This document shows, piece after piece, positions 8,060 through 15,145 of a stretch of DNA of 64,000 bases. The stretch is from Lactobacillus colini (GTDB taxonomy: Bacteria; Bacillota; Bacilli; Lactobacillales; Lactobacillaceae): assembly GCF_017874575.1 (NCBI RefSeq), contig NZ_JAGGLU010000002.1:186001-250000 (forward strand), given 5' to 3'. Positions within the stretch are counted from its first letter, which is position 1; each line of letters starts with the position of its first letter. Both the position numbers and the translations under genes were made by a program. The notes below the pieces were generated by a model that saw only the letters and a list, made by a program, of their open reading frames with translations, did not search any database and was not told the DNA's origin.

Positions 8060-8126
8060 CTTCAACATCTAGTCATTCTTAAGTTACGATTGAGGGTAGT
8101 GAGTCGCATTCACTTCCCTCTTTTCA
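8035..8126 (-). ncRNA. Antisense antitoxin RNA candidate, copy 2
   Basis: -35 TTTACT (8156-8161), 17 bases, -10 TATAAT (8133-8138). Loop bases in the first hairpin differ from copy 1 (GAGTCGCATTCAC in place of GAATTACGGTCAC) while the stem is kept. The terminator A tract is 8035-8041. Confidence 0.6.
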
Positions 8127-8359
8127 TATGCTATTATACTAAATTTACTAATCTAAGTAAACTTAAATGACACTCAAATAAAATAATTGCAGTACTTATA
8201 ATAGAAACAGTATATAAGAAATTATTTATAACTAACAAGATTTTTAACTTCAACTCTGTTAAAATGATACTAGGCTTTGTTGGGTAGCTCCCACTTAGCT
8301 TAGTAACTTTAGACATGACTACACACCCCTCAACATTTTAAGTTACGGAGGTGATTGTC

Positions 8360-8404
8360 ATGCAAATTTGGAATAGACTGGAGAGGCGAAGCTCACCTTG
8401 TTGA
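8360..8404 (+). CDS. 14-codon leader ORF of toxin module 3
   Basis: MQIWNRLERRSSPC, differing from the other two copies at residues 2 and 3 (CGAAAT became CAAATT). The ribosome site and the overlap with the toxin frame are unchanged. Confidence 0.45.
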   Translation: MQIWNRLERRSSPC

Positions 8405-8502
8405 TAGTGGATATTGCTATCTCAATAAGTATTGTGCTTGGTGCATTAGGTACTTTTGCCATTCGCTTAGCAATTGCTTATTCGATAACAAAAAAAAGCT
8501 AA
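8398..8502 (+). pseudogene. Type I toxin candidate, copy 3, tail lost by frameshift
   Basis: The same frame as copies 1 and 2 up to SITKK. The A tract after ACA is one base longer (eight A, 8490-8497), so the frame runs into TAA at 8500-8502 and the charged ANHKD end is replaced by a single Ser. The membrane helix is intact, so the product may or may not remain active. The extra A also lengthens the T tract of the antisense RNA. Confidence 0.55.
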
Positions 8503-8581
8503 CCACAAGGATTAGCTTAGCACACAGTCATTCTTAAGTTACGATTGAGGGTAGTGAGTAGGATTCACTGCCCTCTTTTCA
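8490..8581 (-). ncRNA. Antisense antitoxin RNA candidate, copy 3
   Basis: -35 TTTACA (8611-8616), 17 bases, -10 TATAAT (8588-8593): the best promoter of the set. It carries the same TTAAGTTACG complement (plus-strand box 8534-8543) and terminator as the other copies. Confidence 0.6.
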
Positions 8582-8639
8582 TATGCTATTATACTAGAAT
8601 CTTAAACTTATGTAAAACAAAATTAACTTAATAAACACA

Positions 8640-9137
8640 CTACAACCTGTTTAATTGATAAGCAAGCTCAGCTAGCAATTCCTTCTTAGCCCGCTGCAAG
8701 CTGCGACGTGAATAACCCAACTCCTTGCTCAACTCCACTAACGGTAATCTACCAAGCAGATGCTTAACAAGAATCATCTGCTTCATCTCACTCATCGTGC
8801 TAACGCAATCTCGCACTAATAACTGCAGGTCCCAGTCCTGCTCTTCAATATGCAAGTCACACGCTAAGTCGATATCACTATTGCGCTCCTCAGTTCGTTG
8901 AATCTTGCGCAGTTCATCAAGCGTGTGCCAGATAATCTTGCGAAAGCTCAGCTTATCAACTTCTGCCCGATCCTGGTGGCTACGCTTATCTAACATTTCT
9001 GCATAGATTACTAACCCATCTTGAAATAAATCTTCATATGCGACATAGCTAGTATAAACATGTGCCGCCTTAAGCGCACCTGCTACTAACTTCCTATTTT
9101 CCCATGCTTTGCTAAATGCATCTTTACTAATAATCAT
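8640..9137 (-). CDS. Sigma-70-like factor, competence sigma (ComX/SigH-type)
   Basis: A 165-residue protein with a short region 2 (YEDLFQDGLVIYAEML) and a region 4 helix-turn-helix (LPLVELSKELGYSRRSLQRA) near the C-terminus, as in the small alternative sigma factors that switch on late competence genes in lactobacilli and streptococci. ATG follows AGGGAGAA. The gene lies downstream of a ComK-like gene on the same strand, 236 bases away with a terminator between. The ribosome site lies in the loop of an inverted repeat (9137-9169). The alternative reading is a phage-type sigma; the ComK-like neighbour favours competence. Confidence 0.65.
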   Translation of the reverse strand: MIISKDAFSKAWENRKLVAGALKAAHVYTSYVAYEDLFQDGLVIYAEMLDKRSHQDRAEVDKLSFRKIIWHTLDELRKIQRTEERNSDIDLACDLHIEEQDWDLQLLVRDCVSTMSEMKQMILVKHLLGRLPLVELSKELGYSRRSLQRAKKELLAELAYQLNRL

Positions 9138-9178
9138 TGTGACAAATTCTCCCTAATTCATTGTCACAAGCGCTTGTG
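9137..9178 (-). promoter_or_regulatory. Inverted repeats over the sigma gene start
   Basis: TTGTGACAA (9137-9145, its first base part of the start codon) and TTGTCACAA (9161-9169) are perfect inverted arms with the Shine-Dalgarno in the loop. The second arm overlaps a 14-base palindrome CACAAGCGCTTGTG (9165-9178). In RNA this would fold over the start site; in DNA it could bind a regulator. Confidence 0.45.
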
Positions 9179-9336
9179 CACTATTAGATTAGCAAGATAT
9201 GCAGGCAATTAATAACCAAGTTCAATGGTTCCTAAGTATATATCTTTAAATAAATATTTATAAACTAATAATTTTTAATTTATAAATATATCAACATAAT
9301 CTTAAGTTCTAGCTTTGGAAAAAATTTTTTCAAAAT

Positions 9337-9366
9337 AAAAACCGTCAAAATCTATATTTAGACGGT
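9337..9366 (-). terminator. Terminator after the ComK-like gene
   Basis: ACCGTC (9341-9346) pairs with GACGGT (9361-9366). On the minus strand it is followed by TTTTATTTT, a few bases after the stop of the gene at 9373. Confidence 0.65.
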
Positions 9367-9372
9367 TAAAAC

Positions 9373-10191
9373 TTAATGAATAGACTTCTTACGCTTAGAT
9401 TGTGAATAAATATCTTCTTGATCCTTAACTATGCTAGGACATTCATATTCTTGAGCAAATATCCGCAAGCAATTTATGTGCCAATCCTTAACAACCCTCT
9501 CACCAATGTCTTGGCAAGAAGCCTTAATATTAATCTTGCTTATCTGAAATTCAGGATTACCTAGAATTGAAGACCTGTCTAAATCACAATTGCCATAGCC
9601 AATGCCATCCATGTACTTGTGGATCATCGCATGATTATGTTGGTTGTGGTGCAGAGCCTCTCTAATTCTGGAACCGATACTCTTCACGCAATCATAATAA
9701 GAGAAGATATACTCAACCTCACCCCAGACAACTGTCTTAAAGACAATTGTGCTCTTTACAGCAGAATAATCAGCCATGTTATGCAAGCATGCCCAGTCGG
9801 AAGTTCCTTGCGTGTAACCGTGCATCGAAAAGTAAGCAGAATGACCGAATGACAAGACATTATTGTACTTGTAGCCTAATAACTTAACGATCATCTTCTG
9901 ACTCGTAACGCCACTTATTAAGCTAAACATCGTGAACCGTTGCAGAATGCAGGAAGTCGATAACTTGCATAAGACAATTCCTTCTTCCTTGTCAAAAATC
10001 ACACTAGCATACTTACCTGCAAGTGGATTCTTGGCAAAGCTGTAAGCTGCAATAGTATTAATGTTAAAGACATATTCTTTAGCTATCTTGATGTAAGTTT
10101 GTAGCTTCTTATCTGTTAACACTAAGTCGGCTATCTTCTGCTTATCCCATTCTCGATATTCTGGCTCTCGGGGTAAGTTGCACTTGTTCAT
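9373..10191 (-). CDS. ComK-like competence regulator candidate
   Basis: A 272-residue soluble protein. The central part (about residues 43-190) follows the ComK layout: a short strand with NTIAAY, a Cys-containing segment (STSCILQRF), a Gly/Lys segment (LISGVTSQKMIVKLLGYK), a Phe-Ser-rich stretch before DWACLHN (compare the CGWISH region of Bacillus ComK), then STIVF and a basic helix CVKSIGSRIREAL. It is longer than Bacillus ComK at both ends. ComK switches on DNA-uptake genes. Shine-Dalgarno AAGGAGAAG. Its neighbour downstream is a competence-type sigma factor. The match was made by eye and is not certain; otherwise a hypothetical protein. Confidence 0.45.
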   Translation of the reverse strand: MNKCNLPREPEYREWDKQKIADLVLTDKKLQTYIKIAKEYVFNINTIAAYSFAKNPLAGKYASVIFDKEEGIVLCKLSTSCILQRFTMFSLISGVTSQKMIVKLLGYKYNNVLSFGHSAYFSMHGYTQGTSDWACLHNMADYSAVKSTIVFKTVVWGEVEYIFSYYDCVKSIGSRIREALHHNQHNHAMIHKYMDGIGYGNCDLDRSSILGNPEFQISKINIKASCQDIGERVVKDWHINCLRIFAQEYECPSIVKDQEDIYSQSKRKKSIH

Positions 10192-10284
10192 TAATTAGCT
10201 TCTCCTTATTTAAATAAAAAATTGATTTAATAACTAAGATACAGAAACATGCTAGCCATGTAAAGCTTTTATTTAAAAAGGATA

Positions 10285-10313
10285 CAAAAAAAGACGATAC
10301 CGAAGTATCGTCT
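10285..10313 (-). terminator. Terminator of the S-layer gene
   Basis: AGACGATAC (10292-10300), loop CGAA, GTATCGTCT (10305-10313). On the minus strand it is followed by seven T. A strong tetraloop hairpin, as expected for a very highly expressed gene. Confidence 0.9.
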
Positions 10314-10346
10314 CTTTTCAGTGTTAGATTCTTCAAAAATCAAAGA

Positions 10347-12143
10347 TTATTTGAAGTTAGCAACCTTAACGTATTGGTTCTTGTTAATTCTGTACATTGC
10401 CTTCTTAACACCGTTTTGCTTAATTGAGAATGCACCACCGTAAGTGTTTACGTTTGAGCCCTTCTTAAGAGTAGTAGTCTTTTGAACTCTCTTACCCTTG
10501 TTGTTGTAGATGTAAGCGTTGTGGCCTAAAGTACGTGAAGTTGGGTCAACGTTAGTAGCCTTGATGTAAACAGTAGAACCAGCAACTTGGTAGTACTTCT
10601 TACCGTTAATGGTTACAGTGTTCTCGTAAACAGTTACCTTGTTGTATGCACCAACAGTGTTCTTACCGTTCAAAGTAGTCTTCTTACCATCTTTGTCGTA
10701 GTATTGAGCAATGTGCATAATGGTCTTTTCAGTAGTCTTTTGAGAAGTGAATAAGGAAGTTAATACTGCCTTACCAGAGTTCTTGCTGTTGATGATAGTG
10801 TATGAAGTACCATCAATAGTTACAGTACCGAAAGTTGCAAGGCTTGCACCTGAGTTAACAGTTTCACTAGTCTTAGTAGCAGTGTTACCGTTAAGGCTGT
10901 ATACGTCACCTGCTTGTGCAGTAGTCTTGTAAGTAGCACCTGCAACACCAACAGTTACAGTAAATGCAGCCTTAGAAGTGTTGTTGTTTGCGTTAGTTGC
11001 GCTAACAGTTACAGGGTACTTACCTGCAACAGCAGTGTTAACCTTAGAAGTATCTACTGATACTGATAAGCTTTGTTGCTTGCCATCGTTAGTTACTACT
11101 TTAGCGCCGAAAGCATTCTTGATTGCAGCAGTATCTACTGAACCGTTAAGTGCAACGTTAGCGAATGAAGCGCCAGAAGCATCAACAGTTGCTGAAGGTT
11201 GTGATAAGTCTTTACCGTTGTAAGTAATTACTGGGTATAAAGCCTTTTGAGAATCAGTTAAGTTAGTACCATTAGTAATAACTAAAACTGGGAAAGTCAT
11301 AGTCTTACCGTTGTTTGCTAAAACTGAAACATTAACAGTAAATAAACCTGAAGCAGGTGCAGTAAATGAACCGTTAGATACTGGAATGCTTGCTGCGTTT
11401 AAAGCGCTGTTTACATCGCCTTCAACGTTAGTGAATGAAGCAGTTGCAGTACCTGCAGCTTGAGCAGCAAAGTTCTTAGTAATTGCATCTACAACGCTAG
11501 ATACAGAAACCTTGTTGTTACCATCTGCAGCAACAGATACAGTACCGTTAGATACTACAGTGTCAGCCTTAATGCCACCTTGTTGAATCTTAGTGTAAAC
11601 GTAAGGTTCACCAGTTAAGCTAGTATCTGGGGTAGTGAAGTATGCACCAACAGTAGTTGGAGTAGTAATGTTACCGTAAGTATCAACCTTTACATCTTTA
11701 CCGTTTACAGTAACACCCTTTTGGTCAGCAGTGAAACCAGATAAAGTTACGTCCTTAACTACTACAGCGTATTCAGTACCCTTCTTAAGAGTAGAAACAG
11801 CATGAGCATTTGCGCTAACAGTTGCAACACCGTCGTTAATTTGTACTTCGCTCTTTGGGTAAACTAATGCTTTACCACCGGTAACTTTAGGAGTACCTAC
11901 GTTAGAGTTCAAGTTAACTTTTAATGATGATGCTGCGGCACCGTCCTTGATTGCGTTAACGTTTGATACACTAACACTTAATACAGCCTTAGTAGTTGCA
12001 GTAGCGGTAGTAGTTGAACCATTACCACTAACTTCTACTGGTACAGTAGTTGCAGCGCTAGCAACAGTAGTTGAAGCAACAACTGGAGCAACAGCTAATA
12101 AAGCAGCAGCTGCAGCACCGACAAATTTAATATTCTTCTTCAT
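10347..12143 (-). CDS. slpA: Major S-layer protein (SlpA type)
   Basis: 598 residues from the ATG at 12143 (MKKNIKFVGAAAAALL), chosen because AAGGAGGAAAAAACCAC precedes it; an earlier in-frame start has no ribosome site. Signal peptide about 1-30, cleaved after VASA. The mature part is Thr/Val/Ala/Asn-rich and almost free of Cys, as in lactobacillus S-layer proteins. The last roughly 120 residues form the wall-binding domain of two repeats, basic and Tyr-rich, ending YVKVANFK; this portion attaches the lattice to wall polymer and recurs in the GH25 lysozyme. The central, self-assembly region is variable between strains. Codon use is narrow, in keeping with high expression. It has a strong promoter and a roughly 190-base leader. 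Confidence 0.93.
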   Translation of the reverse strand: MKKNIKFVGAAAAALLAVAPVVASTTVASAATTVPVEVSGNGSTTTATATTKAVLSVSVSNVNAIKDGAAASSLKVNLNSNVGTPKVTGGKALVYPKSEVQINDGVATVSANAHAVSTLKKGTEYAVVVKDVTLSGFTADQKGVTVNGKDVKVDTYGNITTPTTVGAYFTTPDTSLTGEPYVYTKIQQGGIKADTVVSNGTVSVAADGNNKVSVSSVVDAITKNFAAQAAGTATASFTNVEGDVNSALNAASIPVSNGSFTAPASGLFTVNVSVLANNGKTMTFPVLVITNGTNLTDSQKALYPVITYNGKDLSQPSATVDASGASFANVALNGSVDTAAIKNAFGAKVVTNDGKQQSLSVSVDTSKVNTAVAGKYPVTVSATNANNNTSKAAFTVTVGVAGATYKTTAQAGDVYSLNGNTATKTSETVNSGASLATFGTVTIDGTSYTIINSKNSGKAVLTSLFTSQKTTEKTIMHIAQYYDKDGKKTTLNGKNTVGAYNKVTVYENTVTINGKKYYQVAGSTVYIKATNVDPTSRTLGHNAYIYNNKGKRVQKTTTLKKGSNVNTYGGAFSIKQNGVKKAMYRINKNQYVKVANFK

Positions 12144-12370
12144 GTGGTTTTTTCCTCCTTGATAAATCAATACGCAACAGGTAAAAGGCTCATTTGTGAA
12201 ATCGCCTATAATTGTACAAAATTCCTTAATTCAAGATCGAAGGTTTATAAATTCTCCGAGGTAGTCATTCCCAAATAAGAAATCCGCATGCTGTACAGGC
12301 ACACGCCTGAAGCATTCTTCCTATTGCTTACCACGCTATACATTATAACTATGTTTGGCTTTATTTGCAA
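12144..12370 (-). promoter_or_regulatory. S-layer promoter and long leader
   Basis: -35 TTGCAA (12365-12370), 17-base spacer, -10 TATAAT (12342-12347): close to consensus. Transcription would begin near 12335, giving a 5' leader of about 190 bases with several short pairings before AAGGAGG. Long structured leaders that stabilise the message are known for slpA genes of this group. Confidence 0.75.
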
Positions 12371-12467
12371 AGCATATAGTGGGATTTTTTGTTTTTTAAT
12401 AAGTATGTAATACGCTTAAATTTAGAAAATTTTGATAATATAATTTCTTTTTGAATTTTTAAACGTA

Positions 12468-12490
12468 AAAAAAGCGCACCATAGTGCGCC
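12468..12490 (-). terminator. Terminator after the DUF2922 gene
   Basis: GCGCAC (12474-12479) and GTGCGC (12484-12489) with a CATA loop; read on the minus strand it is followed by a seven-base T tract. It separates the DUF1659/DUF2922 pair from the slpA promoter. Confidence 0.8.
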
Positions 12491-12626
12491 TTTTAGCAAT
12501 TGCTACCGCTTTTATAATTTGAAAATCATTCACCAAAATCTTATGTAAATATTTCAAAAATATTTCAAAATTTTATAGATTTTTTTGACCAATAGAACTA
12601 TGTTAACTAATTCTAAAAGTATAGCT

Positions 12627-12866
12627 TTAAGCAGCCTCGTTATTTTCAAACAATGTCGTAACAGTTCTTTCAATGTACTTAGCAGAATCAGGGGTTCGAT
12701 AGAGTACTACGCCGTCCTTTTCAAATACATTAGCTTGTGAAATTGTGCTCATTGCCGCCTTCACTTCTTCACCATTCAAGTCACCAGCCGCATTGGCTAA
12801 GGTAATTGTCTTCTTCTTGTTTTGATCATTAATAAATGTTAATTGTAACACCTTAGTAGTTGCCAT
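12627..12866 (-). CDS. DUF2922 family small protein
   Basis: 79 residues from the second of two near ATG codons (MATTKVLQLTFIND), 9 bases after GAGAGG; the first ATG, two codons earlier, is too close to that site. It matches the DUF2922 pattern: LxLTFxNxxxKxxTIxL, then a helix with VKAAMSTI, then an Asp/Arg ending with AxYIERT. Function unknown. It follows the DUF1659 gene by about 40 bases, a pairing seen across Firmicutes, so the two products probably act together. Confidence 0.8.
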   Translation of the reverse strand: MATTKVLQLTFINDQNKKKTITLANAAGDLNGEEVKAAMSTISQANVFEKDGVVLYRTPDSAKYIERTVTTLFENNEAA

Positions 12867-12907
12867 TGTCATGTTCCTCTCTTACTTTCCTTTATATGTA
12901 CGAATTT

Positions 12908-13123
12908 TTATTCAGCGGATAAATCTACTGCTGACTTCTGAATTAGGATTGCTTCAACTAATCCCTTATCCTTTTGCAAGCTGGAGATTGCCTTGCCGAC
13001 CTTAACCAGGTCACTAGCTGCAGCATCCCTTCTTACGTTCTTATAGATACGACTCATCTTGCCGTCCTTGTAGTTGTCACCTGAGAATGTGAATTGAATG
13101 TTTTGCTCGATAAGATTGTTCAT
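12908..13123 (-). CDS. DUF1659 family small protein
   Basis: 71 residues, preceded by ATAAGGAGAGGTAAAG. It shows the DUF1659 features: an N-terminal strand (IQFTFSGDN), a K/R-rich stretch (KMSRIYKNVRRDA), and a helix around DLVKVGKAISSLQ ending in a hydrophobic VEAILIQKSAVDLS. Function unknown. First gene of a two-gene unit with the DUF2922 gene. Confidence 0.8.
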   Translation of the reverse strand: MNNLIEQNIQFTFSGDNYKDGKMSRIYKNVRRDAAASDLVKVGKAISSLQKDKGLVEAILIQKSAVDLSAE

Positions 13124-13225
13124 CTTTACCTCTCCTTATAATAGTAATTTCTCGTAAGAACTCACCGGTGATTTGCCTTACACTATTACTAACGATCCAT
13201 CTTCATAAAATGTGCCAATCTTTTT

Positions 13226-13258
13226 AAAAAAATAAAAATCCCCGCAGCTAGGCGGGGA
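13226..13258 (-). terminator. Terminator of a tiny minus-strand unit
   Basis: TCCCCGC (13239-13245) and GCGGGGA (13252-13258). Only the minus-strand reading gives a T-rich tail (ATTTTTATTTTTTT). No full gene lies upstream of it on that strand, only the 21-codon ORF at 13310-13375. Confidence 0.75.
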
Positions 13259-13309
13259 AAATATTTATAAAGCTTATTTAGTTAGTTCGTTTTTCTTGCT
13301 GTTCTTATT

Positions 13310-13375
13310 TCAATTTTCTATTATCCAATTTATTTCGAAGTTGAGTTTTCTCATATTAAAGTTGAGTTTTCTCAT
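13310..13375 (-). CDS. Possible 21-residue peptide gene
   Basis: AGGAGTGACGTGAA precedes an ATG at 13375 that opens 21 codons, MRKLNFNMRKLNFEINWIIE plus Asn, then TGA. The first seven codons are an almost exact duplicate of the next seven. The frame stays open for 11 more codons after the TGA (NKNSKKNELTK, stop at 13274-13276), so a stop mutation may have split a longer peptide. A TATAAT lies at about 13408-13413 and a terminator at 13226-13258 closes the unit. Nothing else is visible in the gap 13124-13562. Confidence 0.35.
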   Translation of the reverse strand: MRKLNFNMRKLNFEINWIIEN

Positions 13376-13562
13376 TTCACGTCACTCCTAAAAATATTTC
13401 TACTGAAATTATAACATTACAATTAATCACTTATACTCCATTATTACAATTGTATTCCTGATAGATTAAGATTTGATGTAGAATAATGTTTTATTATTTA
13501 AATGTTGCTATAATTAGGGCAGCGACAATTTTTACCTATAGGAAGGGAGAACTTTTTCAATA

Positions 13563-14450
13563 ATGAAAAAATCTAAATTATGGATTGCAACTGTTGCATT
13601 ATTTGCAATGTTCACTGTTGCGGGTTGTAGCTCACAAGCTGGTTCATCCAATAATTCAAGCACTTATGCATCATTGATGGCCGCTGGTAAAAAGGCTGCT
13701 AAAGCCCAGAACTACAAGAAAGCACAAGAAAAATTCGCTGCTGCTAACAAGGAAAAGAATACCGAAGAATCTAAGGCCTATGCTAAACAAGCTGAACAAC
13801 TAAGCAAGGCTGCTAACAACATTGACAAGTATAATTACAACTCATCACTTACCCAATTAACTAAGGCTATTGGTCAAAGAAACGGCTACTCAGTAATGAC
13901 TAACCAAGCCAAGAAGCTTTACAACACTATTGATGAAGTTCAAAACAACTTGGACAACGAATTAACCCCGCTTTACCGCAAGGCACAAGCTGCCTATGAA
14001 AATGAAAACTACGATAAGGCTGAAGATTATGCTACTCAAGTTCTTTCTATGCCATATCTTGATGGTCAATACAAAGAATACTATGAAGATATTCGTCAAA
14101 ATGCCGAAAGATTACTAGACAAGGCTAAGAACAAGAATGGCGATACAAGTGATGCTACTAAGAATAGCTCAGATAATGCTTCAGATAAGTCAAGTTCAGA
14201 TGTAGATTCTGATTCTTCATCCGACTCATCTAGTTCTTCTAGCGATTCTTCAAGCAGCATGATGGTCGATGGTCAAGCTGTGACTGCTAATACCATTGCT
14301 CAAGTTCGCTCTAAGTTAGCTGACATTGGTGCTGATACTTCTAACTGGTCTGACCAAGATGTTGTTAACTTCATGCAACAAGCATCTAACAACGGTCACA
14401 CTACTATTGACTCTTACACTCAAAGTGACGTTAATAACTACAACAAGTAG
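13563..14450 (+). CDS. Cell-surface lipoprotein with TPR-like helices
   Basis: 295 residues. Lipoprotein signal MKKSKLWIATVALFAMFTVAGC, lipobox VAGC with the lipidated Cys at 22. Residues about 35-190 are Ala/Lys/Glu-rich helices with repeated motifs such as GKKAAKAQNYKKAQEKFAAA and AYENENYDKAEDYA, resembling TPR pairs. A Ser/Asp-rich linker (about 195-235) is followed by a small C-terminal helical unit (TIAQVRSKLADIGADTSNWS). Shine-Dalgarno GGAAGGGAGAA. Probably a scaffold on the outer face of the membrane; no enzyme motif seen. Specific role unknown. Confidence 0.7.
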   Translation: MKKSKLWIATVALFAMFTVAGCSSQAGSSNNSSTYASLMAAGKKAAKAQNYKKAQEKFAAANKEKNTEESKAYAKQAEQLSKAANNIDKYNYNSSLTQLTKAIGQRNGYSVMTNQAKKLYNTIDEVQNNLDNELTPLYRKAQAAYENENYDKAEDYATQVLSMPYLDGQYKEYYEDIRQNAERLLDKAKNKNGDTSDATKNSSDNASDKSSSDVDSDSSSDSSSSSSDSSSSMMVDGQAVTANTIAQVRSKLADIGADTSNWSDQDVVNFMQQASNNGHTTIDSYTQSDVNNYNK

Positions 14451-14536
14451 TTTCAACGCTTGCTTTTATTAATGGTTCAATGTAATATAGTATTGAATTT
14501 TTGTACTATTTTGCGATAGTAAAGGAGCTCTTAACT

Positions 14537-14971
14537 TTGACTGAAGATACCACAAAGAACACCGAATCAACTGAAAGCGTAGAGGAAGAAGACGAAGAAT
14601 TCAAGGTTGTCTTACCAGAAGCTGAACGTACTGAAATGCCAGCCGTTCAATACGCTGAACAACCTGACTACTTGAAGGTCTTTGCTAATTTCTACGTTTC
14701 TAAATTCGAAGAAACTGACCTCGAAATCATGGATACCTTCGACGGTAACCATGACGTTATTGAAATCAATACTTACCTAGTTAACAACCAACCATTTGGA
14801 CGCCGTAACTTGGTTAAGCATGTATTGAATGTTCACGCTAACCGCTTCAAGAACATCTTGAATAACATCAAGGAAAGAAGCGGTATTGATCCTGAAAGTA
14901 TGAAGACATACGAAGATTGGAGCAATTGGTATACGCAGCAGCGTAATATCATTCCACAGACTATGTCTTAA
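14537..14971 (+). CDS. Acidic protein of unknown function, TTG start
   Basis: 144 residues from TTG at 14537, chosen because AAAGGAG lies 9 bases upstream; earlier in-frame starts have no such site. The first 35 residues are Glu/Thr-rich and probably disordered. The rest (PDYLKVFANFYVSKFEE ... FGRRNLVKHVLNVHANRF) looks folded and helical but matches no family I know. No signal or membrane segment, so cytoplasmic. It lies 86 bases after the lipoprotein gene and ends at a strong terminator, so the two may share a transcript. Confidence 0.65.
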   Translation: MTEDTTKNTESTESVEEEDEEFKVVLPEAERTEMPAVQYAEQPDYLKVFANFYVSKFEETDLEIMDTFDGNHDVIEINTYLVNNQPFGRRNLVKHVLNVHANRFKNILNNIKERSGIDPESMKTYEDWSNWYTQQRNIIPQTMS

Positions 14972-14977
14972 TGTATT

Positions 14978-15006
14978 AGAGATGCTATATGGCATCTCTT
15001 TTTTTG
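14978..15006 (+). terminator. Terminator before kup
   Basis: AGAGATGC (14978-14985) pairs with GCATCTCT (14992-14999), followed by an eight-T run. Confidence 0.9.
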
Positions 15007-15057
15007 ATTATCTCTAACTTAAACTTGCAATCCCCTTCTAAAAAAGAGAAAATGTGT

Positions 15058-15089
15058 TATGATTTAGGAATGTCTTAGACATTCTTTTT
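15058..15089 (+). promoter_or_regulatory. Kup promoter with hairpin at the transcription start
   Basis: -10 TATGAT (15058-15063) is followed directly by GAATGTC-TTA-GACATTC (15068-15084) and TTTTT. The hairpin would form at the very 5' end of the message: an early terminator, a stabilising cap, or an operator palindrome in DNA. A second short hairpin AGCTAACGAGCT lies between it and the ribosome site. Confidence 0.4.
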
Positions 15090-15145
15090 AATTTTATTTT
15101 TCATGAAGAGCTAACGAGCTATTTATTTATGAGGAGAAATAATTC

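Larger units (their letters stand above)
7289..8593. repeat. Three tandem copies of a type I toxin/antisense RNA module
   Basis: Units starting near 7330, 7784 and 8239 repeat with 454-455 base spacing and are almost identical over about 350 bases each. A fourth, partial unit lies at 6246-6350. Each unit has a plus-strand promoter, a roughly 100-base leader with a sequestered ribosome site, a 14-codon leader ORF, a small hydrophobic ORF, and a convergent minus-strand promoter driving a roughly 90-base antisense RNA. The whole stretch 7149-8639 is otherwise free of long genes. Confidence 0.85.

Noticed and set aside
7679..8316. Two near-identical 60-codon minus-strand frames (7679-7861, 8134-8316) beginning MSKVTKLSGSYPTKPSIILT with an AGGGG site nearby
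   Set aside because: They lie antisense to the toxin leader and across the antisense-RNA promoters; identity follows from the duplication, and in the first unit the frame diverges after about 27 codons. No independent sign of coding.
8355..8537. Cys-rich plus-strand frame over toxin copy 3
   Set aside because: It is a different frame of the type I module; the 38-residue hydrophobic frame is conserved in the other copies, this one is not.
10142..10336. Minus-strand frame beginning MKNLTLKRDDTSV between slpA and the ComK-like gene
   Set aside because: It starts inside the slpA terminator and overlaps the start of the ComK-like gene; no ribosome site.
10347..12143. Several hydrophobic plus-strand frames opposite slpA
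   Set aside because: They mirror the Thr/Val/Ala-rich codon pattern of slpA and lack ribosome sites.
13310..13380. Repeat GAGAAAACTCAACTT as a CRISPR or operator repeat
   Set aside because: Only two adjacent copies, and they fall in phase within a small ORF, so a local duplication is the simpler reading.
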